From Phoronis australis (taxonomy: Eukaryota; Phoronida; Phoronidae): a DNA stretch of 64,000 nt. Location of the stretch: positions 226,911 through 290,910 of the forward strand of contig NMRA01000501.1 in assembly GCA_002633005.1 (NCBI GenBank), given 5' to 3'. Below, one piece after another: positions 47,401 to 60,800 of the stretch (positions are counted from its first letter, which is position 1; each line of letters begins with the position of its first letter). The position numbers and the translations under genes are program-made. The notes below the pieces were generated by a model, which did not search any database, was not told where the DNA came from, and saw nothing but the letters and a program-made list of their open reading frames with translations.

Positions 47401-50400
47401 GGTTTTCTATGTCTCACGGTGATAATTAATCTTGCAATAACCGTTGACAAAATCATTTTTAGTGGAACCGCTGAATAAGAATATGGTTGCCTATTCTTTT
47501 CAGAAGAGTCTCATGCAGTGTACACTGTCGATCACCTGGGAAGGGTTTCTCAAACGTCCCAATCCTTCCTACGCCCAGATACATATACATGTATAATACT
47601 CCCTGGTATTTTATGGGCATAACTTCAATTATTGTACCTTATACTTTCGTTATAAATACTCTTTTCACTTAGTGACTCAATACTCACGGCGGTTACATGT
47701 ACGCCTAGACTTGGAGCTAGAGGTTGTCCACTGAGTTTTCTTCTTTCCACGTTGGACTGAAATCTTCAGTTTCTCTACATGTATATTCGTTTACATTTAA
47801 CGTGACTGCCAAGGCGCGTTCCGTCCGAAGCAACTATAACGATTTTCGTCACAGATGAGTTAATCCGCAATACGCCGAATCCTTGAGTCGCTCGTTTTAA
47901 GTATTCTTTAGAAATTTACATGTAGTCAATCAGCCCTGAGTATGCTACATTAACCGTCATTCTTGGTAACAACGATGATTCGTCGTATTAGATCTACGGT
48001 ACACTAATGAACGTTCCTCAACTCACGCGAATTTTTGTGTTAGAGATTCATTGTGACGTTTGAGAGTTCAAGCGTTTTGCTGCGTGCACTGTACACACAG
48101 ACGTTTCGTACTAGGCCTGTGGTGATTGGTCGTCGATAATTAAGACAAAGCAAGTCGGCAGTCTATAAAACTGAAGTGTCATGAAAACTCATCAATTATC
48201 AACCAGGCAAAGTCTAGTGACTATAAAAATGATGAAAATGTCCCCGAGAGAGCTTCCAGAACCGTGACATATTAAGACGAGTGATAGCATCAAGCGCTTA
48301 GTAAGATTAGCTGAATGCAAATCTACACATGATGATGTAAATGAAGTTAATGCATCTAATTGTGACTGTTTGCCTTAGCGTTGTAACTGTGAGATTCCGC
48401 GCTCTGCTGACTACGTGTATAGTTCCAGGCTCTTGCCGACAGAGCGCGGTGCTTCAGTCTCTGATGCTGACCGACATGGCGTGATTGTTCGCGAATAGAA
48501 GAGAAGCAAACGGATACTCTTGTTGCTAGCATTGACCGTTTCTTATCACCAATATTGTAAAGCTCGCGAAAAAATAGAAAATTAAACTCATGTGAGGACG
48601 AACTAGCAAAATTGAAATACCTGTCGCCGAGCAACTCCCCCGGGATAATAAAATATGACTGGCATAACCAAATTCTTTCTCCATCAAACAATGCAGAAAT
48701 GGAGAAATTAACGGAAAAACAGTCCTCTCATAGCAAAGTTTAATCGAGGGACATTAAAATGTGCTTATATCAAATACCCATAACCTATTGGCACTATAAA
48801 CGCTGATTTTTTTCGTAACAAATTTTTTCTTTTCGAGTAAATTTAAAGCTTACTTTGAAATCCCAAAAATACGTTAATTGGATTTTTAAAAAAAGCCAAA
48901 ATATTAGGATATGCCTTCATATATCTGGAATTTCGTGTATGAATGCCATTTTAGACATTATGAATTTTGGGAACACTGAGGCTCGGAAGAGGCAGTGTTC
49001 TACCTGCCAAAGTTGCATTTTGCGTCATTTTACATAACCACGCATCTTGACTTTACAGGTTCGTCATGTTGGGTGCAATGTTTAAAAACATGTAGCGGAA
49101 ACATTCGCAGACAGACCGTCCTGACATAGGCCCGTGGGCCTGTTTTCGGATTTTTTCAGAGTTCGACCCATGATTCTACGACAGTTGAGACTTCAGTATT
49201 TTGTACGTTTTTTTTTCCAAAATGAACAGTGTCAGACTGTCACCAAAAAGGGGCAGTTTATTTTAGAACGTTTTTCGTATGTCCACAAAATAAATTGATT
49301 TAAAGTTACATTTCGCCCAGTTAAGCTGGCTAAACACGAAAATTAGTTCTTTTACTCGTATAAAAACGGTATCGTAATATTCCTTACCGTAACAGGATTC
49401 TGTTTCCATTAACAACAAGAACATTTAGGAAACTCGAGAAAATGCTTGGATTGGCCAACACTAATACTGCGGGTTTGAAATCGGCGCTTGTAGGCATTGC
49501 TTGGGCCTTGAGTTGCTGCTCGGCGTTAACGCGAGAACTTTAGTGACCTCTTAATAGGGGCGTAATGCAGTTACTTTTACCATCAACTATCACTCCATTT
49601 CGTTGTCACTGACACAGTGTTTCCGAGTGTACATCCGGCTTATATTTAGGATAGTACCAGAAAGTTAAAACTATACAATGTCCCAGATATACACATACTA
49701 TCAGAAACCCTTGATAAGAAATAAAACTAAAGAAATGATGGTCAACTGATTCTTTTCTTGGTTATCGGTGTATTTTTTATCTGTTAAGTTTTATATACCA
49801 AGAGGGGTGCGTTCCGTAGACTCACGACACTAGCTAACCACTTGCATAGGGACCGGAAATCGTGAATTCCATCCTCACCGATCAATCATTTCAGTGGCGT
49901 CCATTTTGCTAGAGTACACTGTACGTTAGTTAGCTTTCCAGCACATTTTGCGTGATCTTTCTTGATTAATGTTTCGCAAGTTGCTCGCGTCTATGGTGCG
50001 CTTCCCAGATTAGCGTCATTTTTCAGCCACCGCACTTCTGTAACGTAAACCAATACGCGCCTACGTGGCGTGTATCATATGCAAGTTGCCTATGCAACGA
50101 AACATTTGAGCAAAACCGAGAACGTCTTTGAAATACCGTGAGAGTGACACTTGCTATGTTTGTTATGAAATGATTGACGTTAAAGATTTTTCGGTGAAAA
50201 GGTTGGCCAAAAGACAAACAGCAACTTCCGGGCAACTCCATATACATGTACAGTATACGGTTGCATGCGTGGATGCTGACTGAGGCGTATTAGCCTGTTG
50301 GAAATCTTTGAGGAAATCATATTTCGAAAAAGTTAATATTTCGGACTCTTTAATTGTAGGGTTATCTTCCAATTATGTGACGGACCTAGCTTCAAAAAAC

Positions 50401-51286
50401 AAAATACTCGTTGCAACTTTTAGTGAATCAAGTCTGACAACTGTTCAACTTCAAGGAATGCACGAAGTGGCTACACTTTCCTACATATCTATTACGCGTC
50501 AATTCAGAATGTGCAGCTGCTAGCAAAAAACATCAGCAGCTGTCCTCGGTATCCAGTCTAAAGGTCGTTGAAAAAGAATTTTTGGGGGGGTTTGACCCTA
50601 CACCCTCTGATGGTGTTACTTGTGTCGCCTCAGTCCACTGGTTGCAGCTATTCCAATACTTGCCGCTCGTCTCTTGACCACCAAACGAATACATGACAAT
50701 GTTTAAGAGCATTGATTTGTTGATATGCTTAGATGTAAGACAAGTTTCTTATTGAATATCAATGCATAATTAGATAAGATTAGAGAATTTCCATTAATTG
50801 CCTTTCATCAATTATTTATCCCCAAAATCCATGTTTGCGTCACGCAACGACGTTGAAATCCCCGAGCGGACAAATCTTAATAGCTCCCCTTCGCTTCACC
50901 AACTTATAGCCTACGTACGTGTAACTGCATGTAGCTTACACCGAGCAGGAAACGAAAGGAATTCTGGTCGTAAAATTAATTCGTGTATTGCAATATTGAA
51001 CAATTCTGAATTCTTGGTAAGTTGAACATGGCCTTGGGGATTTCGTCATACCGTCTCGATTGAGTGCCTGGGTAAGAGAGACTATGGACAAGCGAGGGTA
51101 AGAAAAATGGGCTTTTTCTCACTTTACAACAATGATCCGTTATCCCAGATACTTGTGCAGTACATTAGACGTTGGGGTGATTTTGTAGAAGCCTTTAATT
51201 AAGTTTAACTCTGATTATATTTCACTAGCGCGTCAGTGCTGGCGTAAGGGCGTGAACAACCCCAACTTGGACAGTAATTGACCACT

Positions 51287-51530
51287 TACCAGGGGCGGAA
51301 CCAGGATTTTGAGTTGGGGGCAGGGCACAGGAATAACCAAAATTTCGCTACATGCGCGGGCCCAGCCTAAAAACGATAAAGGGGGTTTGTACAAGGCCTT
51401 GCATTGTGCAATCGCTCCCCAAGTCCCCATGGGTGCGCGCATATAACTGCCAAATGGTATTTGTGGTATCTGGGAGAACTTTAAGGGGGGTCATGGCCCC
51501 TTGCCCCTCCCCCCAAATCCGCTACTGCTT
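51287..51530. mobile_element. GGCGGA-ended non-autonomous element
   Basis: The left end GGGGCGGAACCAGGATTTTG pairs with the right end CCAAATCCGCTACTGC (inverted). The interior is G/C-run rich (GGGGGGTCATGGCCCCTTGC). Related copies are at 53866-54000 and 62219-62380. Confidence 0.7.
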
Positions 51531-52371
51531 ACGCCCTAAACTCGAAACGCGTTTTTGGTCGTATCTATAGAGGAAGGGAGTGGAAACCAGGCCCCCTAGC
51601 AGGCCAACAAAGGATGACGATCTACCAGCATACTATTCGCGGAAAACGTTACAATAAAAATGGGGCCAATCTCCCTTCAAAAATCTCCTAATACATGTAT
51701 AAGACAAATGAGTGAAGTTCTAACCATGTCAAATCTGTCTCTAAACGTATCTAATGAGCTGCAGTCTATATGGCACTTACGTTACCGAGGTCTGATCACT
51801 TTCTGGCAGTCTACTGGAATCTTTATTCTTGTTACTATTCGGAATAATCGACGTCTCCCCGATAAAGATCATACTCGTTGAAACACTTGGTTTTCGATTC
51901 CCCATCAAATGGCAATTGTTACCTTCCAAATATTCTATACTTCAAAAACAATATAATAATCTTCTTACAGCATGTACTCAGTCACACAGCTAGATATTAT
52001 TTACTCTTACCGTCGTGCACTATTATAACAATTTACATCGTCTCCTGCCTTGCCCTCTCGCTTTCACCATAGAGTAATTAAACCGGCGTCGTCAGATTGT
52101 AATGAACTCGACTTCGACACGCAACCGGGTTTGAATTATTAATGAGCAGTGCAGGTAGGCCTTCGTCACGTGACATGGGTTTCACCAAGGCCCTAAAATG
52201 CCGAGATAATTAGTTGTTACGATGTAGGGAAACCGAACTAACCGGCAACTGACTGGAGGCTTTGCGATGAAACCTATATGTACTTCACATTAGCCAAGAT
52301 TAATAAATTAATAGGCGTAAATTAGATGCTGGAATGCCGGGGAGTTACCGACGGATAAGAAGGGTAAAATA

Positions 52372-52577
52372 GTAAAGTTAAAACGACCAGCGTCGGTACT
52401 AAAATATATTGAAATATTCCCCACATTTTGACTATCGGTACACTGTTTATCAAGGGCATGACACAGGCTGCAGAATACTTTTGTCTAGCGTTCGGCAGTC
52501 AGTGTCATGCCCTTGCTCGAAACATGGCGGGAATATTTTAATATATGTTTCTACCGGCACTCGTCGTTTTACTTACA
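52372..52577. mobile_element. Hairpin (foldback) element of about 205 bp
   Basis: The left arm (AAAGTTAAAACGAC...AATATATTGAAATATTCCC...AAGGGCATGACAC) is the imperfect reverse complement of the right arm (GTGTCATGCCCTT...GGGAATATTTTAATATATG...GTCGTTTTACTT). The loop is about 30 bases. Non-coding. Confidence 0.8.
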
Positions 52578-53865
52578 CTTAATTTAATCTTAGCGTTACA
52601 TACCAGTACATGTAAATTTTACTAATCTTATTGGGCTTCAAATGTCCAAAAGCAGCCACTAGGCCATGCCAGACTGGTTACAATAACAAATAATGACATT
52701 AGCATGAAGTGACTGGACCAGTGATGCAAATGCGATCACGTCATGCCATTGATATACAAATTTATTCGTGATATATCGATTATATATTTTAAATAACAAT
52801 ACCAGGGGCTGGAAACTCGGCACCATTACCACACATTACAAAAACACGCATATGTACCTATAGTATTGCCAGAGCTTTATGCAAAATGAGGTACATGTAA
52901 GGGCGCGAGCGCGTGTGACTGAGGTAAGAGTAAGTGTCCGACCTCGGGGGTGAATTAGGACTCTATTGTTCCAGAATACTACCGTCAACTGAGCGCGTTT
53001 TTGCAATATTGCCAAACGGGAAGAACTCAAAACTTCTACTCCCTGTGAGTTCGCAATGGAGGCTCTAAACAGCGTTCGAAATACACGCTGACCCGTGGCC
53101 AGTGGATATACGACAAGGCCAGTAACATTCAAAAGTTACTAGCCCATGTGAATGTCGTCTAATATTAAATTCAATCTAAAAAGGTGTATTGACTAATTTT
53201 GTTTGCCTCTTGAACGCCAACGAGTTCACCTTTGAACCTTGTGGGCAACTAGAGTTAATAACAAAAAACAGGGTTCTCAAGCACATTCGCATTTACTATA
53301 AAACAATGGAAAAGATCAAGGAAAACGTAATTAGGGTGTTAAAAGCAGGGCCAGCAACTTGAGAGCCGGGCCAGTAACTTTTCAGACTAATTGACCCTGC
53401 GGGCCAACACATTTATTTGCTGAAGTTCCAACACTGGGCTCTGACGGTTGTAGCGATATTCGAACCAAGACTTTCAACAGCAGACGTTTCCGAACCATTT
53501 GAGTGGCACATCACAAAGTGCGCTGTAAATTAACAAACGCAAACGAAATTGTTGATCAGTGAACCTCAATCACGCGGTTAATAAAAACGCATCGATCAGT
53601 AATTAACATCAAATTTGTGTCAATCTGCAAGCAAAGCTAGTTGTATCGCACTATTTCTGTATTTAGTCACTAAACACAATGTCACTTTATAGTTTATGCG
53701 AGAGAAACCTGTGCTGACATGCGCAAACTAAGCATAACTAAACCCGCCTGGATAGTAGCACGGTAGAGATGTCTTTTGCCAAAAATCCCGTTGTCTCCGA
53801 GTTGATTGATAAAACGAAATGATCTGCTCGAGACTTTTGTCAGGCTTTCATCATGATGCAGAAGC

Positions 53866-54000
53866 GGATCCAGGATTTTTAATTAGGAGGGCCAAGGCAT
53901 AGTATTTGCCAGAATTTTGCCCGTCACATTCGCACCTCCGAACAGCCAAATGGAATCTAGAATTTTATAGGGGTCATGGCCCCCTCTAAATCCGCCACTG
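53866..54000. mobile_element. GGCGGATCC-ended element with possible 5-bp target duplication
   Basis: The left end is CAGAAGCGGATCCAGGATTT and the right end CTCTAAATCCGCCACTG. TGATG occurs directly before the left end and directly after the right end, compatible with a target-site duplication. Confidence 0.7.
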
Positions 54001-54554
54001 TGATGTATATGTACATTTTACTATCCGGATGTCCCTGTCAGTTGGATACAGAGAGACTCCTTAAAATATTCTCGTCGCTTCGCGCCCCCAACCACAAACC
54101 ATCCGAGATGTATAGTTAGTACGGGGTGCGCTGACTTTTGATGCAAAAATTATTTCATTTTGACGACTGTAAAATCTTACGTCAGTTGATGGAAAATTAA
54201 ATGCTTTGAGAAGCTTACATATTTATTTACATTCACTGAAGGGGAATCAAATAACAGAAAGAATTTGATTCTAACACCTACCGAATTCTTGTAGAATCCT
54301 AGCATCCCTATGTTTAGACTAATGACTTATAGCGAACTTTAATAAAACAGCAATTATTTTACCGAATTTAATCAAGCACGAATGTTTTTCATAGTACATC
54401 ATATCCATTATAAATCGCAACGAAGAAAATAATAGAAAGATCTAAAAGAATCTAGCTTTATTAGAAGGCAGCTCGTGAGAGCATACAAAACACTTAGTTG
54501 TTTAAACAAGTGACGGAAACTAAATGCACACAAGACAGAGCGGAATGTTACAAG

Positions 54555-55022
54555 TAATATCACAAAAGTAGAATACCAAATGATAATATCACAGGAATAG
54601 AAAGCAAGTGAAAATATCACAAGAATAGAATAGGAAGGGATGATATCACCCGAATAGGATATCAAGTGATAATATAACAAGAGTAGAATACGACGTGATA
54701 TCACCGGAATAGAATCTCAAGTGATAATATCACAAGAATAGAATATGAAGTGATAATAACATACCAATAGAATATCAAGTGGTGATATCACAGAAACACA
54801 ATAAGAAGTAATAATGTTACACCAATACAATTCCAAATGATATCACACAAACAGAAAATCAAGCAATATATCACGGGAATAAAATACCAAGTCACTACAT
54901 TACAAGACAAGTAGACCTAGTCCTAGCAACAATATCACATCAACAAAATATCCAAGTGATATTTCAAAGGATATTATAATAAGTGATAATATCACATGAC
55001 TTGGAAACTAAGTGATAATGCC
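54555..55022. repeat. Minisatellite of about 28-bp units containing TGATATCAC or TGATAATATCAC
   Basis: Roughly 15 degenerate units follow the consensus GAATAGAATATCAAGTGATAATATCACA. Each carries a palindromic core (GATATC or GATAATATC). Units become more divergent towards the right. Confidence 0.85.
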
Positions 55023-56131
55023 AGGGGTAAAAATCCGGCACTAACACTTACAACCCTGTATCAAATAAAACAAACAGCAAAATCTAAACAAACTAGAAGA
55101 GATAATTTATTCGGAAAACTTCATATGGAAACTGTATTGAACTTTATCTTGCAAAGCCAAAATAAAAATATATTGAATCTTTCAAAAAATAACGGGAACT
55201 TCAAATCTGTGTGCAACCAACTTATGGTTGCACAATTTTCGCTAAAGTAACATGGTAACCCGTTTATGCATTTTACTTTAAAAAAAAATAAATTGGAAAT
55301 AACAGTACTCCAAATACACAGCAAACTATCAGTTAATGAACACATACTAATCTAACTTTTTCTTTGGTATCGTATACCTAAAGCAAGCCACCGAAACAAA
55401 TATAGCAACAGAGTTTTTAGTTACTGTATTAAGTTAACAACAAGGAGTCTCTTTCAAGACTTAAAAAGACTTAAGTCAGAAATTTGGTCTTAGGCTCAAC
55501 ATATCTATTCCTGAAATATAATCAAATCTCACTTCAGCAAAATTACAAAACCTCTGGAGTATACCCACAATTTCTGTTCACAGAGATGATTTGTATATTT
55601 TCATTTCAGACTCAGACATGCTAATTGCTAAATGTATAAACCTTTATTCAATAACTGTGAAGTGGAAATGTCAGATTAAATTTCTGACTTAAGTCCCAAG
55701 TCACTTGTTATGAAACAGGTCCCTGTACCACAATGTCCCACAACAGCACAATGTGAAGTATTCAATCCTAAGGAGCCCAATCATACAGTAATTACTTAGC
55801 GTTTACTTTGTGGCTCAACAGGGGGAGCTGATCGGTGATTTTATAAAGGCAGACACCTTGTATTTAAATCGAAAACGTCTCTGTAGTAAGAAGACTAGAT
55901 TTAACTGACTTAGTAAATATACTCATGGAAAACTCAAACTGGCCAGGGCTAAAAGCATCAAAATACATTTCTCTTTACAAATAAGCCCAAAATTGGTCAC
56001 CTTTCATCGTTTATTCAAGATTTGTGTTGAAAATCTTTTTACAAAGAATTAGTGTAGTCTCCCGCTTATTTTACGGCCGTTACGATTAAGAACACATTCC
56101 ACAGATATCAAAACACATAACAATTACTTAC

Positions 56132-56216
56132 TGTCTATACATAACTCTCGGATCAATTTTGATTTTAGCTCTTTGCAAGCATCGCAGTTCATATTCAGCT
56201 TGTCCACTTCAACCAT
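56132..56216 (-). CDS. Possible isolated 5' exon (unrecognised)
   Basis: An ATG at 56216 opens 28 codons (MVEVDKLNMNCDACKELKSK, then LIRELCID) and runs into a strong donor, GACA|GTAAGTAA, in phase 1. Composition looks coding and amphipathic, but no partner exon was found downstream and no family is recognised. It could be a first exon of a small gene between the CCN gene and the CTVL-tailed gene, or chance. Confidence 0.25.
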
Positions 56217-56429
56217 ATGTAAAACCATATGAAAATACCTGATACAGCATGTACATTCATAAAGTAAAACAAAAAATCAGAAAATGAAACAAAAAGCATT
56301 GGCCTTGTAAAAAGCACAAAAAGAAGATGACTATGTACAACCCATCAACACCAGGTATTATTTTGTTCAATACTCGCTAAGTATCCAGAACAATAGGTCA
56401 GTGCAACCCTTCCCAGAATCCTTCACAAA

Positions 56430-56453
56430 ATTTGACACACACACACACACATA
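56430..56453. repeat. CA dinucleotide microsatellite
   Basis: A short run of about ten CA units interrupted near its right end by CATACAC. Confidence 0.9.
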
Positions 56454-57716
56454 CACCTGGAGAAAAATTCTATAACAAGACTGACTTATGCCCACACAAG
56501 CGTACAATACACCAAGCACTTGCAATATTCATCTGTACACATAAGTGTAAACCAGGAACCCGTGCATTGCATAAATCAAAGTTCTTGCAAAATACCCGAC
56601 ATCATGCAGCATCACATTAGTGCTTCAGAAGTAATCTCATTACTTACTGAAGTACACAAGCAGAATCATCGCCACTCAAGGTGATTGGTCGGCGAGACTG
56701 TGATGTCTAAGTATTGGAGAGAATTCACTGATTCTTGTCAGTATCTAGCGTTACAGAATAAAGCCCTGGTGGAGAAGGCCTGCCTCAAACGGCAAGGGTT
56801 GGATATAACGTGCACGGGTTTTGAGAACCAGTTTGATGCCCATTATTCAGTGGAGAAAACTGGTTCTCAAAATTTGGGCACATTACATCCAAGCATTACC
56901 CCTCAAGCTGTCAATAACTAGAAACACACCAGCCACACTCATCTCTAACAAAATGTGGAGTAAAGTTTCTTCAATTTAGAACACAACGTGATGGAATAGT
57001 AAAATTTCAGTGCATCATAACATCTGTGATAACAGGACCACATTTTACGATATTAATAACGATTACCACGCCTATTATGCACCTGTGGTCAACTAACAAT
57101 TTCAGGTTTTTCATCTACAGTGCTGCTGTCATTTTTCAAATGCATTGTGCAATGATTGTCACCTCATAAACATCAGATGACATCACAGATAACTTGGCCA
57201 GGGGCATGCAAACTGATTGATAATTTGTGCTTTAGGTGGCATTTTACTCGGAAACCGTCAGCGAAATCTGATAGCGCGACTCAAGAATATTTTGTATAAA
57301 CAATTTCCTAATCCGCACACACTGTATTAAATGCAATGGACTTTGAGGCTCGCTTTCAATCTTTTAATTTTTTATGATGGCACCTTGTTGTGTATGCACC
57401 AAAAGCATATTGCAGTGGACCCCTGCTTTCAATAATTGTACACTCAAGTGTCAAGTGTATATATGCACGTCACCAAGTGACCTGCGATGTTACTGGATGA
57501 ACTGACCCACATTGCATTTGAAAAATGTCAGCAGCACCTTTGATAAAAGTCCCGAATTGGTCAAATCCAGCAAAGCAATGAGTAAAAATTTGCTAAAAGA
57601 CAATTTCGACAAATATTGTCGCTCAAATTTGAAGAAACTTTACCACAATGATAATTAAATAATTGATTAGTATGAACATCACTGAGCCAGGGATGCAACA
57701 TTGTTTCTCAAGGCAG

Positions 57717-57819
57717 CTACAAGACAGTGCAGCAATCTGAGCTGCCCTGAAGTGCAGCTTGTGGAACAGGTGGAAGCATCGAGGCAGGTGGTTCCTGGTA
57801 CAATCCGTCCAGATAGAGT
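57717..57819 (-). CDS. CTVL-tailed gene exon 9 (CaaX end, stop)
   Basis: The acceptor is TAATTTTTCAG|ACTCTATC, phase 2 in, TAG at 57717-57719. It encodes LYLDGLYQEPPASMLPPVP and ends SSDCCTVL. The Pro-rich linker before the Cys pair is typical of prenylated tails. Confidence 0.82.
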
Positions 57820-60800
57820 CTGAAAAATTACGGATCAGTTTGTACGGTTACGATTACCTGTCAAGGTGAATGAAGAAACACAGTCAAACAAAACGGAGAA
57901 GTTTCCATGGTGGGTGTATACATGTACTTTAAATAAAACAATTTCAATCAATGTTTCCCTCTCGTAATTAAAATGGAACTAAATGCATGAACCTTATGAA
58001 ATAGAGCCATTAAATACCTGGTCTCAAAACTTCCCTTGTCAAGATAACAATTGATTTCCATCAACCCCTTAATTTTCATCTGGTGACACAGTGTAATTCA
58101 TCGTGTCGCTTCCATATCTAGACTTCTAACCCCTGATTTTACAATGCACAAATCACTGAGCTAGACACTGACCTGACACAGGCCAGCCAGTAGTAACCTC
58201 TTCCAAAGTATTGACAATTGGTCATCTTCTCGGGATCGATGGTAGAGGTCTCTGGTGTCACTTCCATGTTCACCATCTGTGCACCAATGACCTGGGCCCC
58301 TAACAGCAATAATGGCACATGGTAACGAACAAAACTTTGCAGTGGACTTTTCATTCTGAGCTGAATATCATAGAACTTGATGCATTGATTTTCATGCTGT
58401 CAATTTTTACGATGAGTTGAGTATTACATGTAATTTTTAATATTACATAATTCCTTGAGCTGTTGCAAAAACATCATTATTGTGCATCTGAAGCAACACG
58501 GATGAATTGCTCAAAATGTAGTAAAAAGTAACAATTCCAGTCCTGGGTTATGTGATTAACACAAAATCAAATATAGTAAAATAAAATAAATGATAACACT
58601 TTACACAAAAATACGTGGCCCTGGATGTATCATAATTTACATCGGCTAATACAAAACCAACTGATACGAGTCTTACCTGTTGCCCTCAGCCAAGCTACAA
58701 TCCTCTCCATTGTCGCGGACATGTTCTCATACCTGGTACCAGACAGACGAACAGGAGCAAACAGGCGAGTGGTAAGACGAACAGACGGATTGGGACAGGG
58801 TTTGGGAGCGATGGTGAAGTAAGCACGTATCACGCGCACCTTGTCTGAGCTACCCGTACGCGGAAATTCCACCATCTCTGTCTTGTCAGGGTTGAAAGAC
58901 ACCGCACCTGCAGTTGTGATCAAACATTCATAACTGGCTTGCAAAACAACACACTTAAAAGCCTTTATTTTAAGTTAAGAACCAACTGACAAGAGCAACG
59001 CGGAGCACTGATATGCGCCCACCGCATGCATCGCATATAGCATTGTTACATGGCATGATCACTATTTTAATTATTACCATTAAAAGGGCAGTGCAAGACT
59101 GATACACTTAGAAACATACATCTCCATGTTTTGTACAAATGAGAGTCCAGGTTTCACTTGAAAGTTGCACACTCTCCAGTTCAGAGAGTACCATAGATGC
59201 ACAAATTTCTCAACAAAATACAACTCTGCATATAAATGAAAAATAATTTGAAGTTACCTAATGACGAAAGGCTTTGATGCTCCCTAACCCAGTTGAACCA
59301 GCAAACAAGTTATGTTATATACGCCAGACAAAGCAACACTTAAATGAATTAGTTTTGTCCAGAACTTGACACGAAAGTCCTGTATTACTCTAACCAATCA
59401 CAGACCTGAAACAGCTTTTTTACCCTACTGTACTATGCAAATACACATTCATGGCCCAGTAACATGCATCCAATATACCACTCTTAAATCCACACAATGC
59501 CTACCCAATCCTTTGAACATCATGACATCAATCTGTTGAATGTTGGTCAGTTTTACACCCTGAAATAACATGGAATTGAATAAGAGCACACTTTGGTATG
59601 GAGGTCAAAGTCTGGCAAAGGATAGGAGAGAGAGGCGACTTGGCACAGAGCATTTTAATTTAAGGATATTCTCTTTGCAAGTGTGCGTTGGAGATGAAAA
59701 CAAAATTTGACCCAGCAAAGGACAAATGGTCATAACTAGGTTCTGAGGTTTTCCAGACAACTATCCCCCTTTGGGGTTGTTGAATAAGTTGAGAATTTCC
59801 ATAAATAATCAGTATTATTACTACGACAGGGATGAAACTAGCAAGTTAGTATTATCAATGAACACCAGGGCACCCAACCTAATTTCTCTGTATAGTGCTA
59901 ATAGCCTGCTAATAGATGCAGGGAATGGCTCTCAATGCATGTTACACATTCTACACCTGTGTTTTCAAATGCTATGACTGGCATTCTCAAAGTTATCATA
60001 ATGGTGCTAAAACAGAAAAAAGAAGGGTGGAAATTTGTAATTTTAAATTTTGACGACTTTGCGGAGAGAATATTTCAGCAACTTTTTTGGAAATCTTAAT
60101 TATATCCTTTCTGTGGAACATTTTGCCTACCCCCTGAGAGCGCCACCTATAATGAAAAGGAAACATGATGAATGACACATGGAATTCAATGTGTGGGCAT
60201 CAATGCGCATGCTTGGTCGGAAGTTTACCGATCACATTGCCACTACTTGCGTATGCCTTCACTTGCACTTTACTTGTTCGGGCTTCAGCCACTGAATTGG
60301 GGTTTCCTTGATTTTGTTTACTTCGATCACTGCCCATTTAAATAAATTGCAACTTTTCAAGTCAAAGGTGGTCGCCATGCTACATCACAGTAAACTGAAA
60401 GGAGACTTCCCAGATTTCAACCAATGGGAATGATTGAATGTTATGACGTCGGTTTCATTACTTTAACCAATGAGAAGCCATGTTAAACAACATTCCACAA
60501 TGCTACCTTTCGTAGCACTGTGAAAGAGTGTACAAGTTGCCAGGCTTTTAGACATGAAGTGAGCTTAATTGTCAGAGTCTATCACACCCACCTTCTGTGT
60601 ATAGAACCAGTTTCCAGCTTTATAGATACAAGAAGTGAAGTTCTCAAAGCGAGGCTTGCCCATCGTATAACTAGGGTTCTTCGTCAGACACTCTGGCTTG
60701 AAATCACGCAGTCCTAGGATGACATACACGGCGGATTATTACGCGATTCCCATAATGCAACATGATATGCGATAGAACAATACAGTATAGGTGATTGACT

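Larger units (their letters stand above)
41745..57716. other. Long gene-poor stretch upstream of the CCN gene
   Basis: No confident gene was found in about 16 kb. It contains the CCN 5' flank, a tRNA-like SINE (44105-44275), a decayed LINE (44780-46190), a contig-overlap-like duplication around the N at 46900, GGCGGATCC-type elements (51287-51530, 53866-54000), a hairpin element (52372-52577), a minisatellite (54555-55022), a CA repeat and one isolated possible exon (56132-56216). Words around GGGTCAGCGTGTATTTCGAACGCTG occur at 41093 and, inverted, near 53070-53100, suggesting another diffuse repeat. Confidence 0.5.
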
